In this document: positions 6,107 through 8,959 of the stretch, piece after piece
How the letters are laid out: every line of letters starts with the position of its first letter
How positions within the stretch are numbered: position 1 is the stretch's first letter
DNA from: an uncultured Oscillospiraceae bacterium
GTDB taxonomy: Bacteria > Bacillota > Clostridia > Oscillospirales > Oscillospiraceae
Assembly: GCA_910588625.1 (NCBI GenBank)
Contig: CAJUQN010000100.1
Location: forward strand, 1 to 8,959
Length of the DNA stretch: 8,959 bases
Direction of reading: 5' to 3'
The notes under the pieces: model-generated
Databases searched by the model: none
Seen by the model: only the letters and a program-made list of their open reading frames with translations
Told to the model about the DNA's origin: nothing
Position numbers and translations under genes: made by a program

Positions 6107-8959
6107 ATGAAACCAGCAAAACGGACCCTCTCCGCCCTCCTGGCCCTGACCATGGTGTGCTCTCTGCTTCTGGGGGGGCTGCCCCAGGCCCAGGCGGCGG
6201 ACGCCGCCCTCACCGGCGCCATCGGGCTGACCCTCCGCTTCGACTTGCCCCAGACGGCGGCAAGCGCGGCGGGGCGGAACATTCAACTCCAGGTCAGCCG
6301 GAACGGGCAGAGCGTCACGATGGACCTGCCCTCCGGCGCCACCCGGGAGAACGGCCTTGGGGCGGCAGTTTCCAGCGCCGTGAAAAACACTGACGGCGTG
6401 AAGCTGACCACCGAGAGCCGGGTGGGCTATTACGAAGTGGAGCTTTCCGGCCTCCCCGCCGGAGGCGCGCAGTATGAGCTTACCCTCACCGGCACGGGCT
6501 ATAAGACGTTCCGTTACAATGTCACGCTGAACAACTACAGCCAGCACGTTATCGCAGGCACCGGGGATGGCACATTCTCCCTGGGCGACGTGAACGGTGA
6601 CGGCGCGGTGAATGACGCCGACCTGTCCGCCATGGACGCCCAGCTGGGCCAGCGCACCGCCGCTTATGACCTGAACGGTGACGGCAAGGTGGACGTCACC
6701 GACCTGGCTTATGTGAACCACAACCAAAATGCCACCAGCGGCGCTCAGCTGGTGGACACCGCCGCCATCGTCTCCGCCCATATGGAGGCGTCCGACCTCA
6801 TCCGCGGCAACGTAGAGGACCTGTTCCGGGATGAGGGAATCGTGACCATTCTGCCCTCTAATGGGGTGGCGGAGCTGCCCATCACCCTGGACGCCCCCAA
6901 CGGCGTGGAGATGAGCCAAATTCAAATCACCTGCCCCGCCGGCTTTGGCGGCGGGGCCCCCGAAGCCGGCACTGTCGCACTGGAGCTGACGGACGGCTCC
7001 GTCATGTCCGTACCCTTCAATAGCGCCTCTCCGGCAGGCGTCCACGCCATCGGCGAGGACGAGGGCCAGAAGGTCATCACCATCGACCTGGGCCGCCGGG
7101 TGGCGGTGAAAAAGGTGACCATCCAGGTTACCAGCACCGCCAATGCAACCGGCTTTGCCAGCATCACTAAGATTGAGTTTTTAAAGGATATCGTCCCGGC
7201 CAATCCTCAGAACGAGGCCGACCGGGTGAAGGGCCTCATTGCCACCGCTGGAGATGGCCAGGTGACGCTGAACTGGAACGCAGTGAATAACGTTACCGGC
7301 TACATGGTGGCCTATGGTCAGAGCTCCAACGCCCTGACCCAGACCCTGCCCGTCAACACAAACCGGGCGTTAGTCACCGGTTTGGACAACCAGAAAACCT
7401 ACTATTTCCAGGTCACCGCCACCAGCGGCGACTGGAAGGGAACGCCCTCCAAAATCGTGTCCGCCACCCCCCAGCCCGCCGGCGTGCCCGGCGCACCCTC
7501 CAACATCCGCGTCACCGAGTCTGACCAGTCCCTGCGGCTGAACTGGGGCAGTACTAAGGATTCCAGCTATTATCAGGTGTTCTACCGCGTGTCCGGCCAG
7601 GCCGACTTCCAGCAGTTCGGCGGAAATGTCACCGGCGCCACCGCCACCATCACCGGGCTGACCAACGGCGTCATCTATGAGGTGGCTGTGAAGGCGGGCA
7701 ACGTCAACGGCACAGGTCCCTATTCCGCCACCGCCTCCGGAACGCCGAAAAAGGAGACCCTGGGGATGCCCGATCTGCCCACGGAGGGCCGCTTGGACAG
7801 CGGCATCATTCAGTCTGTGACTATGGGCAACGCCAACAATGTGGATAAGAGTCTGTGCCCCAATTTCAAGGTGATGGACGTGGTGGACAACGACGCCGCC
7901 ACCTACTGGGTGGCCCGGGCCTGGTGGGAGTCCAGCCAGTTCACCTACACCTTCAAGGAGCCCCAGGACATGAATTACGCCATCCTGGTGCCCTATCTGG
8001 GTGGGAACCACAAGTACGCTCTAAACACTTACACCGTCACCGCCAAGAACAGCGCGGGGGAGACCATCCTGCCCCAGACCCTGTACTCCGCCAAGTCCAT
8101 GGACCCAAACAAGAACTACTTGGTCCTCACCTTCCCTCTGGTGAAGGGGGTGAAGGAGCTTTCCATCACCCTGAACGAGCGGGAGGGCAACGGCTGCCGG
8201 GTCAGCGTCTCCGAGATGGCCTTCTACAAGAGCGACACTTTGGCGGATGAGATCGCCGCTCTTTTTGCCGGGGATTCCTTCACCGCCTTGAAGCCCGGTG
8301 TCACCGCCGCCACCATCTCCGCCCTCTCTGCGCGGCTGGACGCGAAAGCGGATTTCTTCCTGGACCTCGACCGCCTGAGGGATGAGCTAGCCCTGGCCTC
8401 CGCCCTGCTCAAGGGCGATAACTCTGCTCTCGGTCTGGTCAGGAGCGACCTCCAAAGCCGCGGCGCCAACAAGGACAGTCAATATGGCCAGAGCGCCAGC
8501 GACCTTCAGCCCCTGGGCGTGTCCGCCCGGGCCGGAGCCACGGTAGCCATTTACGCCTCCCTGCCCAACGACGCGCCGGTGTACGTGGCGCCCACCCAGT
8601 ATTACGGCGAATCCGGCGTGTGGAAGGGCGGCGCCATCCGGCTGGTGAACGGGCGCAACTACATCTACGTGCCCAAAATCGGCTCTCTCACCGATCCGCG
8701 GGGCGGCCCCCTCTACCTGACCTATGCCGGGAACAATCCCGGAGCCATCAGCCTTCAGGTGCGGGGGGACAGCGACACCTTTAACATCCCTGTGCTGGAG
8801 CTGTCCAACTGGTACGACCTGAACGACACCGCCCGTAAGAACGTTATCCGCACCTATACGGCCCAGCTGCAAGCCTACGTGTCTGGCCTGGGCTCCGCCA
8901 ATATGGCCACCGATATCCGAAATGCCACCGAGATCTCCACCCCCAGCGTGCTGCTGTCC
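6107..8959 (+). CDS. Secreted multidomain protein with dockerin and Fn3 domains, probable M60-like peptidase (partial)
   Basis: The frame is open for all 951 codons to the window end, so the C-terminus is missing. A Shine-Dalgarno-like AAGGGTG lies 6 nt before the ATG. Residues 1-30 are a Sec signal peptide (KR near the start, Leu/Ala-rich core, AQA cleavage before Ala31). Then follow a beta-rich segment; a dockerin (about 158-207) with two Ca-binding loops, DVNGDGAVND (161-170) and DLNGDGKVDVTD (188-199); a beta-sandwich, possibly discoidin-like domain (about 225-362); two Fn3 domains (about 368-458 and 461-547); a second discoidin-like domain (about 560-710) with an aromatic ATYWVARAWW stretch; a helical part (711-800); and from about 803 a segment (PTQYYGESGVWKGG, GRNYIYVPKIGS, VLELSNWYDL) resembling what precedes the catalytic domain in M60-like mucin peptidases. 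The HExxH zinc site would lie past the window. The dockerin implies attachment to a cohesin-bearing partner, none of which is seen. The gene is notably more GC-rich than the left half of the window. The secreted dockerin/Fn3 call is firm; the M60 call is moderate. Confidence 0.8.
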   Translation, partial: MKPAKRTLSALLALTMVCSLLLGGLPQAQAADAALTGAIGLTLRFDLPQTAASAAGRNIQLQVSRNGQSVTMDLPSGATRENGLGAAVSSAVKNTDGVKLTTESRVGYYEVELSGLPAGGAQYELTLTGTGYKTFRYNVTLNNYSQHVIAGTGDGTFSLGDVNGDGAVNDADLSAMDAQLGQRTAAYDLNGDGKVDVTDLAYVNHNQNATSGAQLVDTAAIVSAHMEASDLIRGNVEDLFRDEGIVTILPSNGVAELPITLDAPNGVEMSQIQITCPAGFGGGAPEAGTVALELTDGSVMSVPFNSASPAGVHAIGEDEGQKVITIDLGRRVAVKKVTIQVTSTANATGFASITKIEFLKDIVPANPQNEADRVKGLIATAGDGQVTLNWNAVNNVTGYMVAYGQSSNALTQTLPVNTNRALVTGLDNQKTYYFQVTATSGDWKGTPSKIVSATPQPAGVPGAPSNIRVTESDQSLRLNWGSTKDSSYYQVFYRVSGQADFQQFGGNVTGATATITGLTNGVIYEVAVKAGNVNGTGPYSATASGTPKKETLGMPDLPTEGRLDSGIIQSVTMGNANNVDKSLCPNFKVMDVVDNDAATYWVARAWWESSQFTYTFKEPQDMNYAILVPYLGGNHKYALNTYTVTAKNSAGETILPQTLYSAKSMDPNKNYLVLTFPLVKGVKELSITLNEREGNGCRVSVSEMAFYKSDTLADEIAALFAGDSFTALKPGVTAATISALSARLDAKADFFLDLDRLRDELALASALLKGDNSALGLVRSDLQSRGANKDSQYGQSASDLQPLGVSARAGATVAIYASLPNDAPVYVAPTQYYGESGVWKGGAIRLVNGRNYIYVPKIGSLTDPRGGPLYLTYAGNNPGAISLQVRGDSDTFNIPVLELSNWYDLNDTARKNVIRTYTAQLQAYVSGLGSANMATDIRNATEISTPSVLLS

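Noticed and set aside
6107..6170. Lipoprotein signal for the secreted protein (Cys18)
   Set aside because: The residues before Cys18 (LTMV) do not fit a lipobox, while an AQA signal peptidase I site follows at residue 30.
5774..7045. Long minus-strand open frame of 423 codons
   Set aside because: Its Gly/Ala/His/Gln-rich product has no recognisable domain, and most of it is antisense to the secreted-protein gene, which has a promoter, ribosome binding site, signal peptide and clear domains.
7370..8011. Minus-strand open frame of 213 codons
   Set aside because: Low-complexity Gly/His/Val product, antisense to the Fn3 and discoidin-like part; typical of high-GC shadow frames.
8387..8872. Minus-strand open frame of 161 codons
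   Set aside because: Also antisense to the secreted-protein gene, with no family resemblance and no ribosome binding site that I can see.

Overview
The window looks like a chromosomal segment from a gut-type Clostridia bacterium, most probably of the Oscillospiraceae/Ruminococcaceae kind. The basis is an AgrC/AgrA-type GHKL kinase and LytTR regulator pair, a domain-permuted family 3 glycoside hydrolase with membrane anchors, a secreted dockerin-bearing multidomain protein, GGAGG-type ribosome binding sites and a sigma-A-type promoter. The lineage is inferred from gene types and style, not from a marker gene.

Left part (1-2167, minus strand): a two-gene operon. The LytTR response regulator (1457-2167) comes first and the GHKL histidine kinase (150-1460) follows with an ATGA overlap. 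It ends at a strong, probably bidirectional hairpin terminator (about 57-119). No agrB or agrD gene for a peptide signal is visible in the window.

Divergent control region (2168-2364): two perfect 9-bp direct repeats (AATACGAAT) lie exactly 21 bp apart start to start, the geometry expected of a LytTR-type operator. TATGAT -10 candidates lie 28 bp outside the repeat block on both sides. The natural reading is that the regulator controls itself and the divergent glycosidase.

Centre (2365-5382, plus strand): one long GH3 reading frame with the order two TM helices - GH3 C-domain - Fn3-like - catalytic TIM barrel - one TM helix. It is interrupted by a single in-frame TGA (2980-2982) at what appears to be a conserved Trp codon. 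The simplest reading is a recent nonsense mutation in an otherwise intact gene.

Middle gap (5383-6106): no intact gene. It holds a weak hairpin after the GH3 gene, a pair of overlapping and mutually exclusive inverted repeats (5522-5562), the remnant of a phage-type Xre/HTH_3 regulator lacking its start (about 5623-5868), and a near-consensus promoter (6011-6039).

Right part (6107-8959, plus strand, running off the window): a GC-rich gene for a secreted protein with signal peptide, dockerin, beta-sandwich domains, two fibronectin type III domains, a second discoidin-like domain and a region resembling the N-terminal part of M60-like (enhancin/mucin peptidase) proteins. The catalytic part would lie past the window edge. 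Long antisense open frames in this part are high-GC shadows.

Taken together this is a glycan/glycoprotein-use neighbourhood: a sensor-regulator pair beside a surface-tethered beta-glycosidase, followed by a separately promoted secreted enzyme. I see no clearly new biological system. The best leads are the LytTR-like operator and the nonsense codon in the GH3 gene.
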